A stretch of DNA of 64,000 nucleotides, taken from assembly GCA_004556395.1 (NCBI GenBank), contig SFHK01000004.1, positions 1 through 64,000 of the forward strand, written 5' to 3'. How positions within the stretch are numbered: the first letter of the stretch is position 1; each line of letters begins with the position of its first letter. The stretch comes from Clostridiales bacterium (GTDB lineage Bacteria > Bacillota > Clostridia > Christensenellales > Aristaeellaceae). Shown piece after piece: positions 31,654 through 39,818 of this stretch. Under the pieces are notes generated by a model. It searched no databases and was not told the DNA's origin. It saw nothing but the letters and a program-made list of their open reading frames with translations. A program made the translations under genes and the position numbers.

Positions 31654-31819
31654 AAGGCAACGCCGCACAAATGAGGTGGTCGGCCGGCGAATGGATTTTT
31701 CGTCAGATGCAAATGTAAATTCCGAAGGTTTACTGGAGGTAAATCGAGAAATTTGCATGCCGCAGATGGCGGAAAAGACTTCGCCCGACGCGCCGCCGAA
31801 TTGTGCGGTGGTGCCTTAA
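31652..31819 (+). repeat. 168-bp TIR-bearing repeat (MITE-like)
   Basis: The ends are imperfect inverted repeats, TTAAGGCAACGCCGCACAA and its partner TTGTGCGGTGGTGCCTTAA, both bounded by TTAA. The interior has GGTTTACTGGAGGTAAAT flanked by ATGCAAAT and ATTTGCAT. A second, shorter copy lies at 13259-13384 in the opposite orientation and a remnant at 27459-27496. No transposase is present. A non-autonomous element inserting at TTAA is the likeliest explanation. Confidence 0.8.
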
Positions 31820-31830
31820 TGCGCGCATAC

Positions 31831-31870
31831 AAAAAACGCCCGGACGAGGGACGAATCCCCATCCGGACGC
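31831..31870 (-). terminator. Terminator of tgt-yajC
   Basis: On the minus strand CGTCCGGA (31869-31862) pairs with TCCGGGCG (31844-31837), with an inner GGGGA/TCCC extension, followed by six T. Confidence 0.85.
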
Positions 31871-31884
31871 TGTACGAAATCGAA

Positions 31885-32238
31885 TTACACCTCGGGCTCC
31901 TTATCGCTCTCCAGCGGCGCATCCTCAACGGACTTCACAGCCCAGCGCGCCATGTGCATCGTGGTCTTCTGGGTGCCGACGGCAATGATCACCTGATCAT
32001 CGCGAAGGCCGGTCACGGTGCCGTAGATGCCGCCGATGGTACAGATGCGATCGCCAACCTTCAGGTTGGCAAGCATGTCCTTCACGGCCTTGTCCTTCTT
32101 CTTCTGGGGACGAATGAGGAAGAAGTAGAAAACAACGACCATCAGCACGATCATAACAAGCATGGAAATCAGGCTGGACGCGCCTCCCTGAGCGGTGGTG
32201 CCGCTACCCTCGAGCAGGTTGAAGAGCAGAGTGTTCAT
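31885..32238 (-). CDS. yajC: YajC, preprotein translocase accessory subunit
   Basis: A 117-residue protein with one membrane helix (LISMLVMIVLMVVVFYFFLI) followed by RPQKKKDKAVKDMLANLKVGDRI, then the conserved TIGGIYGTVTGL and an acidic tail. YajC associates with SecDF and the SecYEG channel. Together with tgt upstream it forms the conserved tgt-yajC pair. AAAGGAGATCC precedes its ATG. Confidence 0.93.
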   Translation of the reverse strand: MNTLLFNLLEGSGTTAQGGASSLISMLVMIVLMVVVFYFFLIRPQKKKDKAVKDMLANLKVGDRICTIGGIYGTVTGLRDDQVIIAVGTQKTTMHMARWAVKSVEDAPLESDKEPEV

Positions 32239-32342
32239 CGTATCGGATCTCCTTTGATTTAAATTCTTCGTTCTCCATTATAACATGATTGCCGTCTTAA
32301 AACAACGATGAATCATGCCGACTGCGTAAAGTTTCGCAAAAA

Positions 32343-33467
32343 TCACCAGCCGCCGCGGCCGTGCGCGGCATAGAAATCCTCCGCCCAGTCGCGCAGCGCG
32401 TCCTGCTCGATCGCCGTGCGAATCTCCTCCATCATCTTCGTGAGGAAGCGCAGGTTGTGAATCGAGCACAGCCGCAGGCCGAAGATTTCCTCCGCCTTCA
32501 GCAGATGGCGAATGTAGGCGCGGGAGAAGTTGCGGCAGGCGTAGCAATCGCAGGTTTCGTCCAGCGGCGCGAAGTCGTGCGCGTACTTCGCATTGCGGAT
32601 GACGAGACGGCCATTGCGCGTGAATACCGTGCCGTTGCGCGCCACGCGCGTCGCGAGCACGCAGTCGAACATATCCACGCCGCGCAGAACGCCCTCGATC
32701 AGGCAGTCCGGCGAGCCGACGCCCATCAGATAGCGCGGCTTCTCCTGCGGCATGACCGGATTGATCGCTTCCAGCATCTCGTACATGATTTCCTTGGGCT
32801 CGCCCACGGAAAGGCCGCCGATGCCGAAGCCCGGCAGATCGAGCTTGGCCATTTCCTTCGCGCACTCGATGCGCAGGTCTTTGTAGAACGCGCCCTGAAC
32901 AATGCCGAACAGTGCCTGATCGTCGCGGGTTTTCGCGTCCATGCAGCGGTGCAGCCAGCGAATCGTGCGCTTCATGGCCTTCTGCGCGCGGTCGTAATCG
33001 CAGGGATACGGCGAGCACTCGTCAAACTGCATCATGATGTCGCTGCCCAGCTTCTCCTGAATGCCGATGGAAACCTCCGGCGAGAAGAAGTGCCTGCTGC
33101 CGTCCAGATGAGAGCGGAAGGTAACGCCCTCCTCCGTCAGCTTGCGAAGCGACGCGAGCGAAAACACCTGAAACCCGCCGCTGTCGGTCAGGATCGGGCG
33201 ATCCCAGTTCATGAATTTGTGCAGCCCGCCCGCGTCCGCCACCAGCTGCTCGCCGGGACGCAGATGCAGATGGTACGTGTTGGACAGAATAATCTGCGCG
33301 TTCAGATCCTTCAGTTCCTCCGGAGACACGGTCTTTACCGACGCCTGCGTGCCCACAGGCATGTAAACCGGCGTTTCGATCACGCCGTGCGGCGTGTGCA
33401 GACGGCCGCGGCGCGCGCCGGTCTGCCTGCACACATGCAGAAGCTCAAACTCAAAGGGCTTTGCCAA
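32343..33467 (-). CDS. tgt: tRNA-guanine transglycosylase (queuine)
   Basis: A 374-residue enzyme that exchanges G34 of Asp, Asn, His and Tyr tRNAs for preQ1 or queuine. Motifs: DSGGFQVFSL with the catalytic Asp region, GSDIMMQFDECSPY, GIGGLSVGEPK, VDMFDCVLATRVARNGT, and the zinc site CDCYAC...H at the C-terminus. The start is TTG 33467 behind GGGAGG. It lies 104 bp upstream of yajC, on the same strand and probably in the same transcript. Confidence 0.95.
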   Translation of the reverse strand: MAKPFEFELLHVCRQTGARRGRLHTPHGVIETPVYMPVGTQASVKTVSPEELKDLNAQIILSNTYHLHLRPGEQLVADAGGLHKFMNWDRPILTDSGGFQVFSLASLRKLTEEGVTFRSHLDGSRHFFSPEVSIGIQEKLGSDIMMQFDECSPYPCDYDRAQKAMKRTIRWLHRCMDAKTRDDQALFGIVQGAFYKDLRIECAKEMAKLDLPGFGIGGLSVGEPKEIMYEMLEAINPVMPQEKPRYLMGVGSPDCLIEGVLRGVDMFDCVLATRVARNGTVFTRNGRLVIRNAKYAHDFAPLDETCDCYACRNFSRAYIRHLLKAEEIFGLRLCSIHNLRFLTKMMEEIRTAIEQDALRDWAEDFYAAHGRGGW

Positions 33468-33484
33468 TGTCCTATCCTCCCGTC

Positions 33485-33517
33485 AAAAAAGGTGACCCGC
33501 CGCTTCGCGGATCACCC
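33485..33517 (-). terminator. Terminator of the small Ig-domain gene
   Basis: On the minus strand GGTGATCCGC pairs with GCGGCGGGTCACC around GAA, followed by six T. Confidence 0.85.
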
Positions 33518-33540
33518 ACTTGTTTTCCTTTCAAACACGC

Positions 33541-34017
33541 TCACGCGTGGCGGCGCTTATAGCCCAGAACCACCAGCGCAGCCATTCCCATCGCCAGCGC
33601 CGCGAACGCATACGCGACGGGCATCGAGCCGTCGCCCGACGCGGGCATGATCACCGGCTCAATCACGCGCACGTTCACATCCACCGACACGACCAGCGTA
33701 TCGTCCTTGTACGCCTTCAGGCAGTACAGGCCGGCGTCCTCCTCGGTCGCGTTCAGCAGGTTGTAAATCCGCTGGTCGCCGTTCTGCTCGATCGGCTCTC
33801 CCTTGAAATACCACTGCCATGAGGTCGGCTCCACGCCGCTCACGCCTACCTCAATTTGCAGATCCTCTCCCACATTCACAACCGCGCTCTGCGTGCGCGT
33901 GGTGATGCGGAACGTAAGATACGTGCGGATGGCCCCGTTCTCAGCCAACGCCGAGCCGGCGATGAAAAGCATCATCAGCACCAGTGCAAACGCGCGGATT
34001 CCCACTCGCTTTTGCAT
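33541..34017 (-). CDS. Small secreted Ig-domain protein with C-terminal anchor
   Basis: A 158-residue protein: signal peptide (RAFALVLMMLFIAGSALA), one immunoglobulin-like domain (about residues 35-118) with WQWYFKGEPI and the C-strand signature EDAGLYCLKAYKDD, then a C-terminal hydrophobic helix (PVAYAFAALAMGMAALVVLG) ending in basic KRRHA. The end resembles a membrane anchor with stop-transfer charges; no LPxTG sortase motif is seen. It is monocistronic with its own promoter and terminator. A surface adhesion or sensor role is possible but not shown. Confidence 0.75.
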   Translation of the reverse strand: MQKRVGIRAFALVLMMLFIAGSALAENGAIRTYLTFRITTRTQSAVVNVGEDLQIEVGVSGVEPTSWQWYFKGEPIEQNGDQRIYNLLNATEEDAGLYCLKAYKDDTLVVSVDVNVRVIEPVIMPASGDGSMPVAYAFAALAMGMAALVVLGYKRRHA

Positions 34018-34067
34018 CCGTATTCCTCCTCAAGGCAGAAGCCTGTTCAATCCATATCGTATACCTT

Positions 34068-34096
34068 ATTCTATTGCATTTCCCCCACGGTTTCAA
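34068..34096 (-). promoter_or_regulatory. Promoter of the small Ig-domain gene
   Basis: TTGAAA (34096-34091) and TAGAAT (34073-34068) with a 17-bp spacer on the minus strand; GAGGAGG precedes the start codon. Confidence 0.75.
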
Positions 34097-34201
34097 GTTT
34101 TTCCGCAAAATTGGATTTAAATGCAATATCTGCGCAATATGTGTGCGCATTTCGTAAACGGTGATATATATTATTAATACTTCTCCGCCTCAAGTCGTGC
34201 C

Positions 34202-34257
34202 CGCATGGAAAGAAAGCGTCCAGGGAGCGTTTGCGCCCCTCGGACACTTTCCATGCG
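34202..34257. repeat. 56-bp inverted repeat downstream of rhaA
   Basis: GCATGGAAAG (34203-34212) pairs with CTTTCCATGC (34247-34256), with inner GTCC/GGAC pairs. It lies 24 bp past the rhaA stop and may end or stabilise its mRNA, but there is no T run. Confidence 0.6.
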
Positions 34258-34280
34258 TTTATGAAAGCCCGCCCGCGCGA

Positions 34281-35552
34281 TCAGCCGCGCTTTACAAGAA
34301 CTTCCCTTTCGTATTTGCGAACCTCCTCCAGCCATGCCTCGCCAACCGGCACGCCCTGCTTCAGGCAGTACATATCCCACACCGGCGCGAACGGACGGCT
34401 CTTGGCTTCCTCCTGACCCGCCAGACGGCCGGTATAGTCGAAGTTCGCCTCGAGCCTGCGCAGCTCGTCGTTGGGCGTGAGGTAGGCCTGCAAAATGGCC
34501 TTCTGGGCGTTGCGCACGCCGATGACCCATGCCGCCACGCGGTTGATGGACGCGTCGAAGTAGTCCAGCGCGCAGAACACGCGGTCTTCATAATGGTTGG
34601 CCACGATCTCATTAAAGATACGGGCGGTTTCGGTATCCCAGACGACCACGTGGTCGCTGTCCCAGCGCACGGGGCGGGAGATATGCAACAGAATCTTCGG
34701 CAGGAACTGCAGCACGGCGCTGATCTTATCGGAAACCTGCTCGGTGGGATGGAAGTGGCCGGTGTCCAGCGTGAGCATCTTGTTGCGGGTGAGCGCGTAG
34801 CCCATCATCAGCTCGTTGGAGCCGACGGTGTAGCTCTCCACACCGATTCCGAACAGCTTGCTCTCCACACCGTCCAGCACGTGCGCTTCGGAGATGTTCT
34901 TCGTAGCCGTGAAGATTTCGTCCAGCGCGGCGACCATGCGGGCGCGCGGGCCGTTGGTATCGGCGGGCGTGTCCTTGTAGCCGTCGGGCATCCAGTGGTT
35001 GATCACGCAGGGCTGACCCTGCGCCTTGCCGAACGCTTCGCCGATTTCGCGGCAGCGCTTGCCGTGCTCAATCCAGAACTTTCTGTGGGTTTCGTTGGTG
35101 GACGCCAGCGTGAAGCCGTCCGCCGCGTAGGGATGAGAGAAATAAGTAGGATTGAAGTCCAGCGCCAGCTTGTTTTCGCGGGCGAAGTCCATCCAGTCGG
35201 AGAACTGCTCGGCGGTGTACGCGTCGCGGTCGATCTTCTTGCCGTGCAGCTCGGCGTAGCTGGCGTGCAGGTTCAGCTTTTTCTTTCCGGGAATCATCGA
35301 AATGGCCTTCAGGAAATCCTTGCGCAGCTCTTCGCCGTTGCGCGCGCTGCCCGGATAGTTGCCGGTGGTCTGAATGCCGCCGGACGCGCCGCCGCCTTCG
35401 CCCTCGCAGCCCACAACGTCGTCGCCCTGCCAGCAGTGCATGGAGATGGTGAACTGCGCCGTCTTCTCCATCGCCTTTTCCACGTCAATGCCCTTTTCGG
35501 CATATACGTCCTTCGCGTAGTCAAAACCGGACAGAATCATTTTTTCGGTCAT
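34281..35552 (-). CDS. rhaA: L-rhamnose isomerase
   Basis: A 423-residue cytoplasmic metalloenzyme converting L-rhamnose to L-rhamnulose. Motifs include ISMHCWQGDDVVGCE near the start, LNLHASYAE, LDFNPTYFSHP, VINHWMPDG and TLDTGHFHPTEQVSDKISA, which supply the metal and substrate His/Asp/Glu residues of the family; length is typical. ATG 35552 has GGAGGAG 8 nt upstream, and the reading frame upstream of it is not coding. Neighbours (Ig protein, secG) are unrelated, and no rhaB, rhaD or transporter is adjacent, so it is an orphan of the pathway here. Confidence 0.95.
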   Translation of the reverse strand: MTEKMILSGFDYAKDVYAEKGIDVEKAMEKTAQFTISMHCWQGDDVVGCEGEGGGASGGIQTTGNYPGSARNGEELRKDFLKAISMIPGKKKLNLHASYAELHGKKIDRDAYTAEQFSDWMDFARENKLALDFNPTYFSHPYAADGFTLASTNETHRKFWIEHGKRCREIGEAFGKAQGQPCVINHWMPDGYKDTPADTNGPRARMVAALDEIFTATKNISEAHVLDGVESKLFGIGVESYTVGSNELMMGYALTRNKMLTLDTGHFHPTEQVSDKISAVLQFLPKILLHISRPVRWDSDHVVVWDTETARIFNEIVANHYEDRVFCALDYFDASINRVAAWVIGVRNAQKAILQAYLTPNDELRRLEANFDYTGRLAGQEEAKSRPFAPVWDMYCLKQGVPVGEAWLEEVRKYEREVLVKRG

Positions 35553-35683
35553 ATGATGTGCTCCTCCGTACTGATTTTCGGTCAATACTATTCTATCGCA
35601 TCCCGCGGACTTTGTAAAGCGGCGGGCCCGACTATTTTTCGCAATTTGATGCGTTATTTTTTCAAATTTCTTCGTAAAAACAG

Positions 35684-35712
35684 TTGCCATGGGGCCAAAG
35701 TCATGATATAAT
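35684..35712 (+). promoter_or_regulatory. secG promoter
   Basis: TTGCCA (35684-35689) and TATAAT (35707-35712) with a 17-bp spacer, 67 bp before the secG start. Confidence 0.8.
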
Positions 35713-35778
35713 ACATTGTGTTTTGTGTCTTGCCCGCACGGTTCATTCGTGCAACGCAAATTCGAGGAGGAGTTCTCA

Positions 35779-36681
35779 ATGTCTGTCATCATCAGTATTG
35801 TCCTGATTCTCGTTTCCCTTGTGCTGATTGTCGCAGTTCTGATGCAGGAAGGCAATAAGCAGGGACTCGGCGCCATCAGCGGAGCCGCTGATACCTTCCT
35901 TGGGAAAAACAAGTCCAAGAGCGCCGAAGGCAAGCTGCTCACCATCACGAAAATCACCGCAGCGGTCTTCGTTGTCATCGCAATCCTCGCTACCTGGCTG
36001 AACGCCCGCACCTATCAGATCCTCTTCTACGACGAAGACGGCAACGAGTACTTCCCCACGCTTGAGGCGCAGGTTCAGTACGCTCAGTTCGCCTATCAGT
36101 ATGGTCTGACGCAGGAAGAGCCCACCGTCACCTACGAGCAGCTGAACGAGAGCATCAAAGACGTTGATGAAAAGCGCGTAGCTCTTAGCTACAACGCTGA
36201 GATCAACGAGGCTTCCTATCCGACGCCCGCCAAGGAAGGCTACGTCGGCCACTGGGAGCCTGCGCTGCCGGAGAAGATGGGACGCAAGACCATCGAAGCA
36301 CATGTCGTGTATGAGATCGGCAAGTACAACCTGACCATCAACCTGCAGCCTATTCCCTCCGAGGATGAGAGCGTGGACGACAGCGCGAAGGCGATCTACG
36401 AGCACGAATACACCTATCAGGATGCCATCGATGCCGAGACCATCAAGGCCGGCCTTGAGATTCCTGAGGTTGAAGGCTACACCGTTACTTGGAGCGCGGA
36501 CATCCCCGAAACGATGCCCGGCAACAACGTGACGATCACCGTTTCCTACACGGCGAACGAGGTTGCGGAAGCCACTCCGGCCGAAGCGACGCCCGCGGAA
36601 GCGACCGAGCCTGAAGTGATCACGCCCGCCGTCGAAGCCACGCCGGCTGACGCGACCCCCGCCGAAGGCGAAACGAAGTAA
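35779..36681 (+). CDS. secG: SecG with long extracytoplasmic InlB-like extension
   Basis: A 300-residue protein whose first 78 residues are a normal SecG: two helices (VIISIVLILVSLVLIVAVLM and ITKITAAVFVVIAILATWL) around the conserved QEGNKQGLGAISGAADTFLG loop. SecG usually ends there. Here about 220 further residues follow. They contain two or three beta-rich repeats reminiscent of InlB B-repeats (GYVGHWEPALPEKM, GYTVTWSADIPETMPGNNV) and a low-complexity end built from ATPAEATPAEAT-type units. Both SecG termini face outward, so the extension should sit outside the membrane at the translocon exit. GAGGAGG precedes ATG 35779. No frameshift separates the parts. Confidence 0.9.
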   Translation: MSVIISIVLILVSLVLIVAVLMQEGNKQGLGAISGAADTFLGKNKSKSAEGKLLTITKITAAVFVVIAILATWLNARTYQILFYDEDGNEYFPTLEAQVQYAQFAYQYGLTQEEPTVTYEQLNESIKDVDEKRVALSYNAEINEASYPTPAKEGYVGHWEPALPEKMGRKTIEAHVVYEIGKYNLTINLQPIPSEDESVDDSAKAIYEHEYTYQDAIDAETIKAGLEIPEVEGYTVTWSADIPETMPGNNVTITVSYTANEVAEATPAEATPAEATEPEVITPAVEATPADATPAEGETK

Positions 36682-36691
36682 GCAATCATAG

Positions 36692-36730
36692 AAAAGCGGC
36701 ATGCAGCACACGCGCTGGATGCCGCTTTTT
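36692..36730 (+). terminator. secG terminator
   Basis: AAGCGGCAT and ATGCCGCTT pair across a 16-nt loop, followed by TTT. Confidence 0.8.
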
Positions 36731-36866
36731 CTGTGGATTTCTTTGCCGCAAGGTCGGTTTCGATGAACGTTTGGTTCTTCACCTGAGCCACAGGTTTTTC
36801 CGCGAATGCTGTCTTTCCTCCCATACCACACTAACGAAAAGACGATTAAAGGAGTTTCCTATTTCC

Positions 36867-38996
36867 ATGATTGAACAGGTTCACGAAATTTTGAATGCGT
36901 TGAAGCGTCCGGCCACGCTGGAAGACATCGCCGGACAAGCACAGCTTTCCGCAGAGGACGCCGCAAACGCGCTTCAGTCGCTTATGCAGGACGGCTATTG
37001 TGTGGAGACGAAGGGCAAGGGCAACCGAAAATTCGCCCCCATCCGCATGATGCACCTGATCCGCTGCCGCACCGCCGCCATCCCCGGCGCGCCCGCGTTT
37101 GCCCGCCCGCTGGATGGCGGGAGCGATCTGTATCTGGATATGCCCGATGAAATCGCGCTGGACGGCGACCTGATTCTCGTTCGTCCCACCGAGGGCGAAC
37201 GCCCGCGAGGCACGCTGGTTCACGTTGTGAAGCGTGCCCATCCGCTCGTGACCGGAAGCGTGTATATCGAGCCGTTCGAGCCCTACAAACCGCGCCGCGG
37301 CCAGCGGCATAAGCGCCCGCATAAGGTACACGAGCCGGAGCGGATTGCCCTGCTGTCCGATCGCCGCCTGCCGCCCCGCGTCGCAATTGAGGGCGACCTG
37401 ATGGGCGCAAGGGCGGGCGACCTGTGCGTGTTCGAGGTCAGCAAATGGCCGTTTCGCGCCCAGCATATGCGCGTGCGCGTGAAGCAGGTCATGGGCTGCG
37501 CGCAGGACATCGGCGCGCAGCTGAAGGCGCTCCTGGCGGAGTATTCCATCGAAGAGAGCTTTCCCGACGACGTGCTGCGCGAGGCCGAAGCCTTTTCTTC
37601 CTCGCCTGCGGAAGCCGACCTCGCGAACCGCCGCGATCTGCGCGGCATGACGATTTTCACCATCGACGGCGCGGACGCGAAGGATTTCGACGACGCCGTT
37701 TCGTTGGACATGAGTAATGGGCGCATCGTGCTCGGCGTGCACATTGCCGACGTATCCCACTACGTCACCGAGGGTTCTCCACTCGACCTGGCGGCGCGTG
37801 CGCGCGGCACCAGCGTCTACCTGCCCGGCATGACGATTCCCATGCTGCCGGAAGCGCTGAGCAACGGCCTTTGCTCGCTGCGTCCGAACGAGGATCGCCT
37901 TACCTATTCGCTTCTGATGACGCTGGAAAACGGCAAGGTCGTCGACTACGACCTCTTCCCCGCCGTCATTCGTTCCTGCGCAAGGCTGACGTATGACGGC
38001 GTGAACGACATGCTCGCCGGCGCGGAGAATTCCGTGCCTGAGGAGCTGCACGAAACGCTTCGGCAGATGAACGAGCTGGCCAAGCGACTGAACGCCATCC
38101 GCATCGCCCGCGGCGCGCTGGAGCTCGATCTGGAAGAGCCCGAGTTCGATCTTGCCCCGGACGGCATGCCCACCGACGTTCGCGCGCGCACCCGCGGCGA
38201 CGCGCACAGGCTGATTGAGGAATTCATGCTGCTGGCCAACGAAACCGTCGCCTCGCATGCCCAGCGTGCCTCGCTGCCCTTCCCCTACCGCGTGCATGAA
38301 TCGCCGGACTCCGAAAAGCTCTCCGCGCTGGAAACCTTCCTTGCCGACCTCGGTCATCCCGAGCATCTGGGAAGCCGTCCCGCGCCGCAGAAGCTTCAGA
38401 AGGTGCTGAACGACTTTCGCGATCGGCCGGAGGGCATTATCGTCGCGCGCACGCTTCTGCGCGCCATGAGCCGCGCGCGCTACAGCGAAAAGCCGCTCGG
38501 GCACTATGGTCTGGCGAGCCGCGACTACTGCCACTTCACCTCCCCCATCCGGCGCTATCCTGACCTGCTGGCGCACCGCATGCTGAAGCTGCTGGCTTCA
38601 GGCAAGCTGGACGAAGCATCCTCTGCTCGTTGGTCGGAAAGAGTCGCGGAGCGCGCCGCCGAATCCAGCGACTGCGAAGAACGCGCCGCCATGTGCGAAC
38701 GTGACGGCGACCGCCTGATGTGCGCCGCCTATCTGTCCCAGCACATCGGCGAAACCTTCACCGGCGTCATCACCCACCTGAGCAGGCGCGGCGCCATTGT
38801 GCTGTTGAAGAATACGGCGGAGGGGCGCATCCCGCCGCAGCTGATGGACGATTTCTATTCGCTCGACGACGAGCGCCTGATGATGGTCGGCCGCCATACC
38901 CGCCGTGTTCTCCGTCTCGGCGATACGATCTCCGTCGAGGTGTATTCCGCCGAAATCACCTCCGGCGAGGTGGAATTCGCCATGACCGCGCGCTGA
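36867..38996 (+). CDS. rnr: Ribonuclease R (RNase II family)
   Basis: A 709-residue 3'-5' exoribonuclease. The N-terminal winged-helix (LKRPATLEDIAGQAQLS...) and cold-shock regions are followed by the RNB catalytic domain, with FTIDGADAKDFDDAVSL (acidic metal ligands) near residue 270 and HYGLASRDYCHFTSPIRRYPD in the middle. A C-terminal S1-like domain (FTGVITHLSRRGAIVLL) is present without the long basic tail of some family members. RNase R degrades structured RNA and takes part in trans-translation turnover; in Firmicutes it often follows secG, as it does here. ATG 36867 follows AAAGGAG. Confidence 0.93.
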   Translation: MIEQVHEILNALKRPATLEDIAGQAQLSAEDAANALQSLMQDGYCVETKGKGNRKFAPIRMMHLIRCRTAAIPGAPAFARPLDGGSDLYLDMPDEIALDGDLILVRPTEGERPRGTLVHVVKRAHPLVTGSVYIEPFEPYKPRRGQRHKRPHKVHEPERIALLSDRRLPPRVAIEGDLMGARAGDLCVFEVSKWPFRAQHMRVRVKQVMGCAQDIGAQLKALLAEYSIEESFPDDVLREAEAFSSSPAEADLANRRDLRGMTIFTIDGADAKDFDDAVSLDMSNGRIVLGVHIADVSHYVTEGSPLDLAARARGTSVYLPGMTIPMLPEALSNGLCSLRPNEDRLTYSLLMTLENGKVVDYDLFPAVIRSCARLTYDGVNDMLAGAENSVPEELHETLRQMNELAKRLNAIRIARGALELDLEEPEFDLAPDGMPTDVRARTRGDAHRLIEEFMLLANETVASHAQRASLPFPYRVHESPDSEKLSALETFLADLGHPEHLGSRPAPQKLQKVLNDFRDRPEGIIVARTLLRAMSRARYSEKPLGHYGLASRDYCHFTSPIRRYPDLLAHRMLKLLASGKLDEASSARWSERVAERAAESSDCEERAAMCERDGDRLMCAAYLSQHIGETFTGVITHLSRRGAIVLLKNTAEGRIPPQLMDDFYSLDDERLMMVGRHTRRVLRLGDTISVEVYSAEITSGEVEFAMTAR

Positions 38997-39013
38997 TCTT
39001 CCCTGCTGACAAC

Positions 39014-39043
39014 AAAAGACGCACCGCCGCATGGTGCGTCTTT
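39014..39043 (+). terminator. Terminator of rnr
   Basis: AAAGACGCACC and GGTGCGTCTTT pair around GCCGCAT. A nearly identical hairpin lies 102 bp further on. Confidence 0.8.
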
Positions 39044-39115
39044 GATGATCGATCAGATGAATCCATTTTCTCCGGAGAAATCGGATTCAGGCTTCCCTCC
39101 ACCCGTTTGACCAGC

Positions 39116-39146
39116 AAAAAGACGCACCGTCGCTTGGTGCGTCTTT
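39116..39146 (-). terminator. Terminator of lon-engB
   Basis: The same stem (AAAGACGCACC / GGTGCGTCTTT, loop GTCGCTT) precedes the convergent engB stop; on the minus strand it is followed by five T. Confidence 0.8.
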
Positions 39147-39151
39147 GCTTC

Positions 39152-39817
39152 TTATTCCTCTACCTCGCGCGTCGGGCCGTCCTCAAAGGTGATGCCCTCC
39201 GGAATCTCGAACGAATCCGTTTCCACCGGAACAACCGGATTCAGAATCTCATCCAGCTTCTTCAGAAGCGCTTCGCGTCCGGTGCCGTCTTCGGATGAGT
39301 AGGCCAGTATCTGCCACGGCTGCACGTTCAGCTTTCGGCAGATGGGCGCCATCGCGCGCCCGCGCGCCGCCTTGCTCAGCTTATCCGCTTTGGTCGCAAT
39401 CACGCTGAAGGGAAGCTGATAATGGCGCAGGTAGTCCGCCATCATTGCGTCGTCGTCCGTCGGTTCATGGCGAATATCAACCAGCAGAAACACGTGCTTC
39501 AGCGAATCCGAGCCCGACAGATAGCCTTCGATCATGCCTGCCCAGCGTTTTTTCTCCGCCGCGGGCGCCTTCGCAAAGCCGTAGCCAGGCAGGTCGGTAA
39601 GCATGAACGCGTCATTCACGCGATAAATGTTCACCAGACGCGTCTTTCCGGGCTCGGAGGACGTGCGCGCGAGCTTCGAATTCATGCACAGCGAATTGAT
39701 CAGCGAGGATTTGCCCACGTTGGAGCGTCCCGCCATGGCAATCTCCGGCATGCCTTGCCCGGGGAAGTTTCCCAGACGCTCCAATGACGTGACAAAACAC
39801 GAACGTACGATTCTCAA
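39152..39817 (-). CDS. engB: Ribosome biogenesis GTPase YsxC/EngB
   Basis: A 221-residue GTPase needed for 50S subunit assembly. G1 is AMAGRSNVGKSSLIN, G3 is LTDLPGYGFAKAP, and G4 is VIATKADKLSK. The N-terminus SCFVTSLERLGNFPG is typical. The C-terminus has a short acidic extension (GITFEDGPTREVEE). It starts with TTG one base after the lon stop, so the two are co-translated, in the lon-ysxC order known in Bacillus. Confidence 0.95.
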   Translation of the reverse strand: MRIVRSCFVTSLERLGNFPGQGMPEIAMAGRSNVGKSSLINSLCMNSKLARTSSEPGKTRLVNIYRVNDAFMLTDLPGYGFAKAPAAEKKRWAGMIEGYLSGSDSLKHVFLLVDIRHEPTDDDAMMADYLRHYQLPFSVIATKADKLSKAARGRAMAPICRKLNVQPWQILAYSSEDGTGREALLKKLDEILNPVVPVETDSFEIPEGITFEDGPTREVEE

Positions 39818-39818
39818 T

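Noticed and set aside
29566..31758. 730-codon minus-strand frame opposite ftsH
   Set aside because: Antisense to a fully canonical FtsH; part of it reads through the TIR-bearing repeat.
34202..34257. Possible mobile-element terminus or riboswitch downstream of rhaA
   Set aside because: A single inverted repeat without a second copy or neighbouring gene on the correct side; kept only as a repeat with possible mRNA-end role.
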